Shown: positions 8,643 to 17,344, counted from the first letter of the stretch. The stretch is DNA of 64,000 nucleotides from Methylobacterium oryzae (GCF_021398735.1 NZ_CP090350.1:248001-312000), one strand, 5' to 3'. A program made the numbers and translations. The notes: generated from the letters alone by a model not told the origin.

Positions 8643-9065
8643 ATGACCTCACTGGACGCCACGCTCCCGGCGAACGCCACGCTGTCCGCCGCGTCGAGCC
8701 TCATCTACGTCGTGGACGATGACCCGGCCATCCTGCACTCGACCCGCTTCCTCTTGGAGAGCGCGGGCCACCGGGTGGAGACCTTCGCCGACGGACGCGC
8801 GCTGCTGGCCGCCTTCCCCGGCCCGCACCCGACCTTCGTCCTGCTGGACCACGTCATGCCGGGGATGGACGGGCTCGCGGTGTGGGGCCGGCTGCGGGAC
8901 CTCGCTGCCGGCGTGCCCGTGATCCTGATCACCGGCCACCCCGATCCGGGCATCCGGAGCCGCGCCCGCGCCGCCGGCATACCCCTGGTCGAGAAGCCGC
9001 TGGCGTTCGACGCCCTGATGGGCATGCTCGCCGCCGGCCCGATCCCCGCCAGCCGCACCCGTTAG
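8643..9065 (+). CDS. Single-domain response regulator (FixJ-like receiver)
   Basis: 140 residues and only a receiver domain: the acidic pocket YVVDDDPAIL, the acceptor Asp at about residue 69 (LLDHVMPGMDGL), the conserved Thr in ITGHPDPG and the Lys in VEKPL. The sequence is most like FixJ/NodW receivers but no HTH follows. A stand-alone receiver usually works in a phosphorelay or as a phosphate sink, or acts on a motor or enzyme. I start at the ATG giving MTSLDATLPAN; the open frame upstream has untypical composition. No kinase adjoins it. Confidence 0.88.
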   Translation: MTSLDATLPANATLSAASSLIYVVDDDPAILHSTRFLLESAGHRVETFADGRALLAAFPGPHPTFVLLDHVMPGMDGLAVWGRLRDLAAGVPVILITGHPDPGIRSRARAAGIPLVEKPLAFDALMGMLAAGPIPASRTR

Positions 9066-9314
9066 GGTCCGCGGTGCCCGCCCGGGACGCCCGACCGTCG
9101 GCCCGCCGACGCGGCGGCGCGTGAGGTCGTCGACCCGGCACGGGCAGGCTCCGCCGGATCGACGACAGGCCGGTGGCGATCCGCCCGACGGCGCTCCGGC
9201 ACTCAGATCAATGATCGCGCCATCTAAACGTGCAACCTATCAATCAAGCCGAACAAGATATTGGACCAACGGTCGGGCGTGCGTCTATCTCGCGTCGGAA
9301 CGAGGGATCACGCC

Positions 9315-10478
9315 ATGTTCGACCTCGACCAGGACTATCCCCGCGACATGGTCGGATACGGCCGGCATCGACCGGACCCGGCCTGGCCCGGGGGCAAGCG
9401 CGTCGCCGTTCAGTGCGTCATCAACTACGAGGAGGGCGGCGAGAACTGCATCCTCCACGGTGACGCGGCGTCCGAGGCCTTCCTCTCCGAGATCGTCGGG
9501 GCCCTGCCCTGGCCGGGGAAGCGCCACGCCAACATGGAGTCGATCTACGAGTACGGCGCCCGCGCCGGCTTCTGGCGCCTCTGGCGCGCGTTCACGCGCC
9601 GCAACCTCCCGGTCACGGTCTTCGGCGTCGCCTCGGCGATGCAGCGCAACCCCGAGGCCGTCGCCGCGATGGTCGAGTCCGGCTGGGAGATCGCCAGCCA
9701 CGGCCTGCGCTGGATCGACTACCGCGACCACAGCCCGGAGGCCGAGCGCGCCGATATCGATGCCGCCGTCGCGCTGCAGGCATCGCTGACGGGCAGCAGG
9801 CCCCTCGGCCTGTACCAGGGACGCACCTCCGCGAACACGCTCGCCATCGGCGCCGCCGAGGGCGGGTTCCTGTACCTCGCCGATTCCTACGCCGACGACC
9901 TGCCCTACTGGCTGCGGATCGGGGGACGTCAGCAGCTCGTCGTCCCCTACACCCTCGACGCCAACGACATGCGGTTCGCCACCGCCCAGGGCTTCAACAA
10001 CGGCGACCAGTTCTTCGGCTACCTCAAGGACACGTTCGACGTCCTGTACCGCGAGGGCGAGGCGGGACGGGGCGGCATCATGTCGGTGGGGCTGCACTGC
10101 CGCCTGGTCGGGCGTCCGGGGCGGATGGCCGCGCTGGAGCGGTTCCTCGACTACGTGGGCGATCACCCCGACGCCTGGGTGACCACGCGGCTGGACATCG
10201 CCCGTCACTGGATCGCGGCCCACCCGCCGCGCGGCGGCTACCGGCCGACCTGCATGGGCCGCGCCCTGTTCGGCGCGGTCTTCGGCCCGGTCTGCGCCGG
10301 GCTGGCCGACGCGTCGCCCGCGGCGGGCGTGGCGATGGCGGAGCGGGTCCACGCGGCCGGACTCCCCGCGGAGGCGGACGACCCGTCCGGCCTGGCCCGG
10401 CTCCTCGCGGAGGCCGCGGGCGCCCCGGCCGACGCGGGCGGCCTCCGGACCCGCCTCGCGGCGGTGGTCGCGGGATAG
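9315..10478 (+). CDS. puuE: Allantoinase of the polysaccharide-deacetylase type (PuuE-like)
   Basis: 387 residues. Residues 1-310 match the NodB-fold PuuE family, which opens the hydantoin ring of allantoin to allantoate without the metal site of classical allantoinases; diagnostic stretches are INYEEGGENCILHGD, EYGARAGFWRLW, GWEIASHGLRWIDY and SVGLHCRLVGRPGR. The last 75 residues form an alanine-rich tail that I do not recognise. The ATG has a purine-rich ribosome-binding site seven bases upstream. It opens a plus-strand series of purine-degradation genes. GATCA-A-TGATC at 9206-9216 upstream could be an operator. Some homologues act on other cyclic amides or ureides. Confidence 0.85.
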   Translation: MFDLDQDYPRDMVGYGRHRPDPAWPGGKRVAVQCVINYEEGGENCILHGDAASEAFLSEIVGALPWPGKRHANMESIYEYGARAGFWRLWRAFTRRNLPVTVFGVASAMQRNPEAVAAMVESGWEIASHGLRWIDYRDHSPEAERADIDAAVALQASLTGSRPLGLYQGRTSANTLAIGAAEGGFLYLADSYADDLPYWLRIGGRQQLVVPYTLDANDMRFATAQGFNNGDQFFGYLKDTFDVLYREGEAGRGGIMSVGLHCRLVGRPGRMAALERFLDYVGDHPDAWVTTRLDIARHWIAAHPPRGGYRPTCMGRALFGAVFGPVCAGLADASPAAGVAMAERVHAAGLPAEADDPSGLARLLAEAAGAPADAGGLRTRLAAVVAG

Positions 10479-10656
10479 ACAAGTCGACGTCGCGACCGGG
10501 ACTGGGAGGTCCGAATTCGGTCGTGATCTGTATTCAGGTCGTGTTTTTAGAAGTCAGGAGACGGAGAGTTCCAGGTTTTGCATGGCGGTCCCAGCGGGTC
10601 GTCAGCGTCACGGAAAAAGCCCGGCAACAGGGCTGCGCCAGTCAGGGAGAAACGCC

Positions 10657-12153
10657 ATGTACGCACAGGTTGAGGCCGCCGGCATCAGCACGGCCGTGTC
10701 GGACGAACGGGAAGCCGTCGTCATCAAGCCGAGCTACGATCCGGATCTCGTGAACAAGGATCTGGCCCCGCTGCGCAAGCAGACCTGGGGCACCTACAAC
10801 ATCTTCGCCTTCTGGATGTCTGACGTCCACAGCGTCGGCGGATACGTGACCGCCGGCTCCCTGTTCTCGCTGGGCCTCGTGAGCTGGCAGGTGCTGATCG
10901 CCCTGCTCGTCGGCATCGTGATCGTCCAGATCTTCTGCAACCTCGTCGCCAAGCCGAGCCAGCAGACCGGCACGCCCTATCCGGTGATCTGCCGCGCCTC
11001 CTTCGGGGTCAAGGGCGCCAACATCCCGGCGATCATCCGCGGGCTGATCGCGGTCGCGTGGTACGGCATCCAGACCTACCTCGCCTCGGCGGCGCTGACG
11101 GTGGTGGCGCTCCGCTTCTACCCCGAACTCGCCGTCTACGCCGACGTCAAGCAGTACGGCTTCGCCGGCCTGTCGGGTCTGGGCTGGGCCGCCTTCATGA
11201 CGCTCTGGGTCCTGCAGGCGCTGGTCTTCTGGCGCGGCATGGAGGCGATCCGCGTGTTCATCGACTGGGCGGGGCCGGCGGTCTACGTGGTGATGATCGC
11301 GCTCGCCGCGTACCTCGTCGCCAAGGCCGGGATCGGCGAGATCGGGCTGACCCTGGGCACCGTGAAGTATACCGGCTGGGACGCCCTGCCGGTGATGATC
11401 AATGCCGTCGCCCTCGTGGTCTCCTACTTCTCCGGGCCGATGCTGAACTTCGGCGACTTCTCGCGCTACGGCGCGAGCTTCGAGGCGGTGAGGAAGGGTA
11501 ATTTCTGGGGTCTCCCGGTGAACTTCCTCGGGTTCTCGCTCCTGACGGTCGTCACCGCCTCGGCGACGGTTCCGGTCTTCGGCCACCTGATCACCGACCC
11601 GGTGGAGACGGTGAGCCGCATCGACAGCACCTTCGCGGTCGTGCTCGGCGCCTTCACCTTCATGACCGCGACCATCGGGATCAACATCGTCGCGAACTTC
11701 GTCTCGCCCGCGTTCGACTTCTCGAACGTGTCGCCGCGGCGGATCTCGTGGCGCATGGGCGGGATGATCGCGGCCGTCGGCTCGATCTTCATCACGCCCT
11801 GGAACCTCTACAACAATCCCGCTGTGATCCACTACACGCTCGACGTCCTCGGCGCGTTCATCGGCCCGCTGTTCGGGATCCTGATCGCCGACTTCTACTT
11901 CGTGAAGAAGCAGAAGGTGGTCCTCGACGACCTCTACACGATGAGCCCCGCCGGGACGTACTGGTACAGTGGCGGATACAACCGCGCCGCGGTGACCGCC
12001 ATGATCCCCTCGGCCCTCATCCCCGTGCTCTGCGTGATCCTGCCGGGCCTGGAGGGCGTGGCGAACTTCACGTGGTTCATCGGGTGCGCCCTGGGCTTCG
12101 CGATCTACACCGCCCTCATGCGCCGCCCCGCGGGCGCGGCCCGTCCTGCCTGA
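10657..12153 (+). CDS. NCS1-family nucleobase/allantoin/hydantoin transporter
   Basis: 498 residues with about twelve membrane helices. The pattern WGTYNIFAFWMSDVHSVGGY at helix 1, the GTPYPVICRASFGVKGA loop and FSGPMLNFGDFSRY are NCS1 hallmarks. NCS1 proteins import uracil, cytosine, allantoin or hydantoins with sodium or protons (Mhp1, PucI). Between an allantoinase and a hydantoin-racemase-like gene, allantoin or a related ureide is the likely substrate. The ATG is preceded by AGGGAGA; the frame stays open for 25 codons upstream without such a site. It is followed by tandem repeats and a strong hairpin. Confidence 0.9.
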   Translation: MYAQVEAAGISTAVSDEREAVVIKPSYDPDLVNKDLAPLRKQTWGTYNIFAFWMSDVHSVGGYVTAGSLFSLGLVSWQVLIALLVGIVIVQIFCNLVAKPSQQTGTPYPVICRASFGVKGANIPAIIRGLIAVAWYGIQTYLASAALTVVALRFYPELAVYADVKQYGFAGLSGLGWAAFMTLWVLQALVFWRGMEAIRVFIDWAGPAVYVVMIALAAYLVAKAGIGEIGLTLGTVKYTGWDALPVMINAVALVVSYFSGPMLNFGDFSRYGASFEAVRKGNFWGLPVNFLGFSLLTVVTASATVPVFGHLITDPVETVSRIDSTFAVVLGAFTFMTATIGINIVANFVSPAFDFSNVSPRRISWRMGGMIAAVGSIFITPWNLYNNPAVIHYTLDVLGAFIGPLFGILIADFYFVKKQKVVLDDLYTMSPAGTYWYSGGYNRAAVTAMIPSALIPVLCVILPGLEGVANFTWFIGCALGFAIYTALMRRPAGAARPA

Positions 12154-12158
12154 GGCCG

Positions 12159-12208
12159 TCCGGACCTGGACCCGCCCCGGTCCGGACCTGGACCCGCCCC
12201 GGTCCGGA
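12159..12208. repeat. Two tandem 22-bp copies after the NCS1 gene
   Basis: A 22-base unit beginning TCCGGACCTGG occurs at 12159-12180 and again at 12181-12202, followed by the first six bases of a third copy. Each junction can pair CCGGACC with GGTCCGG, so the array can fold into alternative stem-loops. It starts five bases after the NCS1 stop codon and may act on the 3' end of that mRNA. Confidence 0.7.
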
Positions 12209-12223
12209 TCGGAGACACGAACG

Positions 12224-12257
12224 GCCCGGCGGCGCGGCCTGACCCGCGCCGCCGGGC
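12224..12257 (+). terminator. Strong stem-loop, possible terminator or mRNA 3' stabiliser
   Basis: A perfect 13-bp stem (GCCCGGCGGCGCG at 12224-12236 with its complement at 12245-12257) closes an eight-base loop. No T-run follows, so it is not a standard intrinsic terminator, but it could pause or protect the NCS1 transcript before the racemase-like gene. Confidence 0.5.
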
Positions 12258-12338
12258 ACCCCGACCTCCCCATCCCCGGCCGGCTGCGTGCGGGCCTCTG
12301 CCCGGCCATCCGGCCGGCTCCCGCTACCCGAGGGCGCC

Positions 12339-13076
12339 ATGCGGATCCTGCTGCTCAATCCGAACACCAGCACGTCTGTGACCGACCTCCTGGCCGGGCA
12401 GGTCGGGACGATGGCGGGCGCGACTGCGACCTTCGTCCCGGCCACGGCGCGGTTCGGCGCCGCCTACATCGCCAGCCGGGCGGCCCTGGCCATCGCCGGC
12501 CACGCCGCCCTCGACGCCTTCGCGGAGCACGGCCGGGACTGCGACGCGGTCTTCCTCGCCTGCTTCGGCGATCCCGGGCTGCTGGCCCTGCGCGAGGTCT
12601 CACCGGTCCCGGTGGTGGGGATGCTCGAAGCGTCGTGCCGCGAGGCCCAGCGGGTCGCCGGGCGCTACGCCATCGTGACCGGCGGGGCCCTGTGGAAGCC
12701 CATGCTCCGCGAGTGCGTCGCGAGCCTCGGCGTCGGTGACGGCCTCGCGGGCATCCGGACGATCGCGCGCACCGGCGGCGAGATCGCCAAGGACCCGGAG
12801 GCGGCGCTGTCCGACCTCGCGGCCGCCTGCCGGGCCTGCGCCGAGGAGGATCGCGCCGAGGCGGTGATCCTCGGCGGCGCCGCCCTGGTCGGCCTCGCGG
12901 CCCGCCTGCAGCCGCACGTGCCGGTCCCGGTCCTGTGCTCGGTCACGTCGGGGGTGAAGGCGGTCGTCGCCGCCGCGGCCGCGCCCTACCGGCGCCCGCC
13001 CGCCGTCGCCGCGGACAATGTCGGCCTCGGCCACGCCCTCGCGACGCTGCTCGCGCCGCGCGAAGCCATCGGCTGA
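12339..13076 (+). CDS. Asp/Glu/hydantoin racemase-family protein, second Cys missing
   Basis: 245 residues. The N-terminus MRILLLNPNTS and the FLACFGDPGLLALRE motif with Cys at about residue 75 place it with hydantoin and allantoin racemases (HpxA). Those enzymes use two cysteines on opposite faces of the substrate. Here the second motif reads VILGGAALVGLA, with Gly at about residue 180 where the family has Cys (ILGCA). Two-base racemisation would therefore be lost unless another residue takes over; a one-base isomerase, decarboxylase or binding role is possible. Context still favours allantoin or another hydantoin as ligand. Confidence 0.82.
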   Translation: MRILLLNPNTSTSVTDLLAGQVGTMAGATATFVPATARFGAAYIASRAALAIAGHAALDAFAEHGRDCDAVFLACFGDPGLLALREVSPVPVVGMLEASCREAQRVAGRYAIVTGGALWKPMLRECVASLGVGDGLAGIRTIARTGGEIAKDPEAALSDLAAACRACAEEDRAEAVILGGAALVGLAARLQPHVPVPVLCSVTSGVKAVVAAAAAPYRRPPAVAADNVGLGHALATLLAPREAIG

Positions 13077-13175
13077 GACGGGGCGGGCGGCCGCCGGCGC
13101 GAGACTGGCAGCCGTCCTGCATCGCTCGGAATTCCAACGCCCCGTTCCGGATGGGGCAACCTTGTGGGGCCAGCC

Positions 13176-14543
13176 ATGACGATCCAGGCGCACCACGCGA
13201 CCGACATGCCGGCCCTCGCGGCGCCCGCGCGCCTGGACGACGCCTACCGCCGGATCACGTGGCGGCTGCTGCCATTCCTGATGGTCCTGTGGATCCTGTC
13301 CTGGATCGACCGGGTCAACATCGGCTTCGCCAAGCTGCAGATGCTGGCCGAGCTCCGGTTCAGCGAGACCGTCTACGGCATCGGCGCAGGGATCTTCTTC
13401 ATCGGCTACTTCCTGTGCGAGGTGCCGAGCAACCTGCTGCTGGAGCATATCGGCGCCCGCAAGACGATCGCGCGGATCACCCTGCTGTGGGGGCTCTGCT
13501 GCGTGGCGATGATGTTCGTCACCACGCCGGCGTTCTTCTACGTCCTGCGCTTCCTGCTCGGCGTCTTCGAGGCCGGCTTCTATCCCGGCGTCATCCTGTA
13601 CCTGACCTACTGGTATCCGAGCGAGCGCCGGGCGAAGGTGTTCGGGCTGTTCATGTCCGCCTCGGCGCTGGCCGGCGTCATCGGGGGGCCGCTCGCGGGC
13701 GCGATCATGTCGGGGATGCACGGCGTCAACGGCTGGTCCGGCTGGCAGTGGGTGTTCCTGCTCGAGGGCATCCCGTCGATCCTGGCCGGGATCGTCACGC
13801 TGTTCTACCTCACGGACCGGCCCGCCAAGGCCGGCTGGCTGACGGCGGAGCAGAAGGCGCTGGTCGAGGCCGACCTCGCGCGCGACGCCGCGGCCCTCGG
13901 CCACCGCGAGCACCGCATCCTCGCCTCGCTGAAGGACGCGCGCGTCTGGCAGTGCATCGCGATCTTCTTCTGCATCGTCACGGCGAACTCGGCCCTGACC
14001 TTCTTCGGCCCGAGCGTGGTGCGCGACGCCGGCTTCACCGACCCGCTGACGGTCGGCTGGATCATGTCGGCGGCCTATCTCTGCGGCGGCGCCGGGATGA
14101 TCCTGAACGGCCGCCACTCGGACCGGACCGGCGAGGCGCGGCTGCATTGCGGGGTCCCGGCCTTCATCGGGGCACTGGCCATCGCGCTCACCGGCGTCTT
14201 CATCGCGGGCGCGCCGGTCCTCGCGCTGCTCATGCTCGGGGTGGCGATCGTCGGCACGATGAGCGCGATCCCGGTCTTCTGGCAGATCCCCGGCCGCTTC
14301 CTGGCCGGGTCGGCGGCCGCGGCCGGCATCGCGCTCATCAACTCGGTGGCCAACCTCGCGGGCTTCGGAGCGCCGGCGGCGATGGGTTACCTGCGCGAGC
14401 AGACCGGCTCGGTCGCGACCGGCCTCTGGCTGGTCGCCGCCGTCGAGGCCGCGGCGCTCGTCCTGATCCTGGCCTTCGTCCCGCCGGCGACGCCGGAGAT
14501 GGGTCGGCGCGCCCGGGCCCGCGCGGCGCACGAGCCGGCGTGA
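13176..14543 (+). CDS. MFS transporter, anion:cation symporter (ACS) family
   Basis: 455 residues and twelve predicted helices. The sequence WILSWIDRVNIGFAKLQM at helix 1, the GYFLCEVPSNLLLEHIGAR loop and LGVFEAGFYPGVILYLTYWYP are typical of the ACS branch, which carries organic anions such as tartrate, phthalate and, in yeast Dal5, allantoate. It sits 25 bases upstream of the exported hydroxyisourate-hydrolase-like gene and so probably shares its mRNA. A ureide carboxylate such as allantoate is a reasonable substrate guess, not more. A GTG four codons upstream is an alternative start. Confidence 0.88.
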   Translation: MTIQAHHATDMPALAAPARLDDAYRRITWRLLPFLMVLWILSWIDRVNIGFAKLQMLAELRFSETVYGIGAGIFFIGYFLCEVPSNLLLEHIGARKTIARITLLWGLCCVAMMFVTTPAFFYVLRFLLGVFEAGFYPGVILYLTYWYPSERRAKVFGLFMSASALAGVIGGPLAGAIMSGMHGVNGWSGWQWVFLLEGIPSILAGIVTLFYLTDRPAKAGWLTAEQKALVEADLARDAAALGHREHRILASLKDARVWQCIAIFFCIVTANSALTFFGPSVVRDAGFTDPLTVGWIMSAAYLCGGAGMILNGRHSDRTGEARLHCGVPAFIGALAIALTGVFIAGAPVLALLMLGVAIVGTMSAIPVFWQIPGRFLAGSAAAAGIALINSVANLAGFGAPAAMGYLREQTGSVATGLWLVAAVEAAALVLILAFVPPATPEMGRRARARAAHEPA

Positions 14544-14568
14544 ACCGCTGCACGAGAGGGAGGCTTTC

Positions 14569-15123
14569 TTGGAACACGGACCCGAACGACACGCTCTGAC
14601 GCGGCGCGGCCTCGTCGCGACGGGGCTCGGCGCCGCCGCCGCGGTCTCCGCGGGCCCGGCGCTGGCGCAGGGCATGCCCGCTCCGGCGGCGGCTCCGGCC
14701 AATGCTCCGGCCGGTTCCCCGACCAAGCCCGGCACGCTGAACACCGCGCCCGTGTCGCAGGCCGGCCTCTCGCCGCGGCTGACCCTGCACGCCATCGACA
14801 ATTTCCACGGCACGCCCGGTGCCGGGATGGTCTGCGACCTCGCGATGCACGACGGCACCGGCTACCGGCCGATCCGGACGGTCACCACCGCGCCGAACGG
14901 CCGGACCGCCGAGCCGCTCCTGGTCGACGAGGCCTTCAAGGCGGGCCGCTACGAGCTGGTGCTGCACCTCGAGGCGTATTTCGCGAACCTGGGCGTGAAG
15001 CTCCCGACCCCGAACTTCCTCGGCCTCGTGCCGATCCGGTTCCGGATCCGCGACGCGAGCCAGCGCCACCACCTGCCGGTGCTGTTCACGCCCTGGGGCT
15101 ATTCCTACTACCGCGGCAGCTGA
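14569..15123 (+). CDS. Transthyretin-like 5-hydroxyisourate hydrolase with Tat signal
   Basis: 184 residues, starting at TTG behind GAGAGGGAGG. Residues 11-34 form a twin-arginine signal (TRRGLVATGLGAAAA, cleavage after ALAQ), so the protein should be exported folded. After a Pro/Ala linker the transthyretin fold begins at about residue 69. Catalytic positions of HIU hydrolases are kept: His74 (LTLHAID), Arg112 (NGRT), His167/168 (RHHLPVLF) and the C-terminal YRGS. It would hydrolyse 5-hydroxyisourate to OHCU outside the cytoplasm. The cytoplasmic paralogue follows 35 bases later. Loss of the usual HxHVP wording may mean a shifted substrate. Confidence 0.8.
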   Translation: MEHGPERHALTRRGLVATGLGAAAAVSAGPALAQGMPAPAAAPANAPAGSPTKPGTLNTAPVSQAGLSPRLTLHAIDNFHGTPGAGMVCDLAMHDGTGYRPIRTVTTAPNGRTAEPLLVDEAFKAGRYELVLHLEAYFANLGVKLPTPNFLGLVPIRFRIRDASQRHHLPVLFTPWGYSYYRGS

Positions 15124-15158
15124 CCCGTCCGATCCCCGACGCGACAAGGAGACCCGGC

Positions 15159-15512
15159 ATGGCGGGCATCACCACACACGTCCTCGACACCGATCGCGGC
15201 CGCCCCGTCGCGGGGGTCCGGATCGACTTCTCCGTCCTCGAGAACGGCCAGTGGCGGCTCGTGAAGAGCGTCGTCACCAACGCCGACGGCCGGACCGACG
15301 CGCCGATCCTCCCGGCCGACAAGGCCGAGACCGGCCAGTATCAGCTGGAATTCTTCGTCGACCCGTATTTCCAGGGCCGGGCCGGCACGGCGGAGGCCGA
15401 CATCTTCATCGACAACCCGGTCGTGCGGTTCACCGTCTTCGACGCCAAGCAGCATTACCACGTGCCGATGCTGTGCGCCCCGTCGAGCTTCACCACCTAT
15501 CGCGGAAGCTGA
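15159..15512 (+). CDS. uraH: 5-hydroxyisourate hydrolase
   Basis: 117 residues, the normal cytoplasmic size. The signature pieces are all present: ITTHVLDTDRGRP with His7, DGRTDAP with Arg45, HYHVPMLC with His99 and His101, and the C-terminal TYRGS. The enzyme opens 5-hydroxyisourate, the product of urate oxidation, to OHCU. An AAGGAGA ribosome-binding site precedes the ATG, and the next gene, OHCU decarboxylase, starts five bases after the stop, so the two consecutive steps are made from one message. Confidence 0.95.
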   Translation: MAGITTHVLDTDRGRPVAGVRIDFSVLENGQWRLVKSVVTNADGRTDAPILPADKAETGQYQLEFFVDPYFQGRAGTAEADIFIDNPVVRFTVFDAKQHYHVPMLCAPSSFTTYRGS

Positions 15513-15517
15513 GCGGC

Positions 15518-16030
15518 ATGATCGACCTCGACCGCCTCAACGCCCTCGAGCGCGACGCCTTCGTCGCGTATCTCGGCGGCGTCTTCGAGCACGCGCCCTG
15601 GGTCGCCCGAGCCGCCCACGGCGCGGCGCCCTTCGCCGACCTCGACGCTCTCCACGGGGCGATGATGGCGGCCGTGCGCGCGGCGCCGCCGGACGTGCGC
15701 CTGGCCTTCCTCAACGGCCATCCCGAACTCGCCGGCCCGGAAGCCCGGGCCCGGGCGATGACCGCCGATTCCGCGCAGGAGCAGGGCAGCGCCGGCCTCG
15801 ACCGGCTGACGGAGGCGGACGCCGCGGCCTTCGACCGGCTGAACGCCGCCTACCGGCACCGGTTCGGCTTCCCGTTCATCGTCGCCGTGCGCGGCCGGGA
15901 CCTGCGCGAGATCCGCGCGCTGTTCGAGGAGCGCCTCGCGCGCGCGGTCGCGGACGAGGAGGCGACGGCCCTGGAGGAGATCGGCGCGATCACCCGGATG
16001 CGGCTCGACCGGCTGGTGCGGCCGGTCTAG
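15518..16030 (+). CDS. uraD: OHCU decarboxylase
   Basis: 170 residues. It converts 2-oxo-4-hydroxy-4-carboxy-5-ureidoimidazoline to S-allantoin. The family pattern is clear: FEHAPWVARAA, the catalytic His in NGHPELAG, SAQEQGSAGLDRL and the substrate-binding RHRFGFPFIVAVRG. It starts five bases after uraH and is followed after 93 bases by the FAD monooxygenase gene, giving the order of hydrolase, decarboxylase, oxygenase. Confidence 0.93.
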   Translation: MIDLDRLNALERDAFVAYLGGVFEHAPWVARAAHGAAPFADLDALHGAMMAAVRAAPPDVRLAFLNGHPELAGPEARARAMTADSAQEQGSAGLDRLTEADAAAFDRLNAAYRHRFGFPFIVAVRGRDLREIRALFEERLARAVADEEATALEEIGAITRMRLDRLVRPV

Positions 16031-16123
16031 CGCGGCGCCCCGCGGCGATTTCGATCTTGGCCGGCCGGTCGGGCGCGTCCATGCTGGGCGCGGTCGGGAC
16101 CGCCGTCCCGGTTCGAGGGCTGC

Positions 16124-17344
16124 ATGAAGCGACTGGACGTGGCCGTCATCGGCGGCTCGATCGCCGGACTGACCACGGCGTGCCTGCTCGCGCGGAGCGG
16201 CCACGCCGTCACGGTGTTCGAGCGGTCGGCGGCCGCGCTCACGGGCCGCGGGGCGGGGATCGTCACGCATCCCGGCCTCCGGGCGGTGCTGGCGCGCTGC
16301 GGTGCTCCGGCCGGGGCGGGCGATCTCGGCGTCACCGTCGAGGGCCGCCGGGTCCTCGACCGGGACGGGACCGTGATCGCGGAACGGAGCCTGCCGCAGG
16401 TGCTGGCGAGTTGGGGACGGCTCTACGGCCTGCTCCTGGACGCCGCGCCCCCGGACAGCGTCCGCTACGGCGCGGCGCTCGCCGCGGTCGAGCCCGACGG
16501 CGCGCGCGTCGTCGCCTTCTTCGAGGACGGTCGCCGGATCTCCGCGGATCTCCTCGTCGGCGCCGACGGGCAGTTCTCGACGGTGCGGTCCCGGTTCCTG
16601 AGCGGTGTCGCGCCGCGCTACGCCGGCTACGTGGCGTGGCGCGCCGTCGTCGACGCGGCAGCCCTCGCGCCGGCGACCCGGGAGGCGATCGGCGGCCATT
16701 TCGCGTTCTGCCTGCCTCCGGGCGAGCAGATCCTCGGCTATCCCGTGCCCGGGCGCGCGGACGAGGCCGCCGGGCTGTGCTTCAACGCGGTCTGGTACAG
16801 GCCGACCGAGGAGGCCGCGCTCGCCGCGCTGCTGACCGATACCGGCGGCGTCCGCCACGCCCTCTCCATCCCGCCGGGCCGCATCAAGGCCGCGGTGCTG
16901 GAGTCGATGCGCGCCGACGCGGCGCGGATCCTCGCGCCGCCCTTCGCCGAGGTCATGCTGCGCGCCGAGCAGCCGTTCCTGCAGGCGATCCTGGACATCG
17001 AGACGCCGACCATGATCCCGGCGCGCGGCGTCGCGCTGATCGGCGACGCCGCCTTCGTGGCCCGGCCGCATGTCGGGATGGGCGCGACCAAGGCCATGGA
17101 GGACGCCGCCGCCCTCGCGGACGCCCTGGACGCGGCCGGCGCCGACGTGGACGCCGCGCTCACGGCCTTCGAGGCGCGCCGACGCGCCTACGGCGCGGCC
17201 GTCGTGGCGCGGGGACGCGATCTCGGCGCGTACCTGCAGGCGCAGCAGCGCGGCGCGGCCGAGCGGGCGGCGGCGGAGCGGTTCCGCAGCCCCGAGGCGG
17301 TGATGGCCGGGACGGCGGTCCCGCCCGATGTCCCCCGCGCTTAG
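16124..17344 (+). CDS. FAD-dependent monooxygenase, candidate urate/methylurate hydroxylase
   Basis: 406 residues, a class A flavin monooxygenase. The FAD site is VIGGSIAGLTTACLLARSG, the DG motif is VGADGQFSTVRSRF and the GD motif is LIGDAAFVARPHVGMGATKA. The middle (YAGYVAWRAVVDAA, then PPGEQILGYPVPG) looks more like 2,6-dihydroxypyridine 3-hydroxylases than like the urate hydroxylase HpxO. Yet the gene follows the HIU hydrolase and OHCU decarboxylase genes, and no uricase or PuuD is visible in the window, so C-5 hydroxylation of urate or a methylurate is the reaction the cluster needs. Direct evidence for the substrate is lacking; a pyridine substrate is the main alternative. Confidence 0.8.
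   Translation: MKRLDVAVIGGSIAGLTTACLLARSGHAVTVFERSAAALTGRGAGIVTHPGLRAVLARCGAPAGAGDLGVTVEGRRVLDRDGTVIAERSLPQVLASWGRLYGLLLDAAPPDSVRYGAALAAVEPDGARVVAFFEDGRRISADLLVGADGQFSTVRSRFLSGVAPRYAGYVAWRAVVDAAALAPATREAIGGHFAFCLPPGEQILGYPVPGRADEAAGLCFNAVWYRPTEEAALAALLTDTGGVRHALSIPPGRIKAAVLESMRADAARILAPPFAEVMLRAEQPFLQAILDIETPTMIPARGVALIGDAAFVARPHVGMGATKAMEDAAALADALDAAGADVDAALTAFEARRRAYGAAVVARGRDLGAYLQAQQRGAAERAAAERFRSPEAVMAGTAVPPDVPRA

Noticed and set aside
12600..14858. 752-codon open frame on the minus strand across the racemase, MFS and HIU hydrolase genes
   Set aside because: It is antisense to well-supported genes; such long antisense frames are a by-product of high GC and have no recognisable domain.
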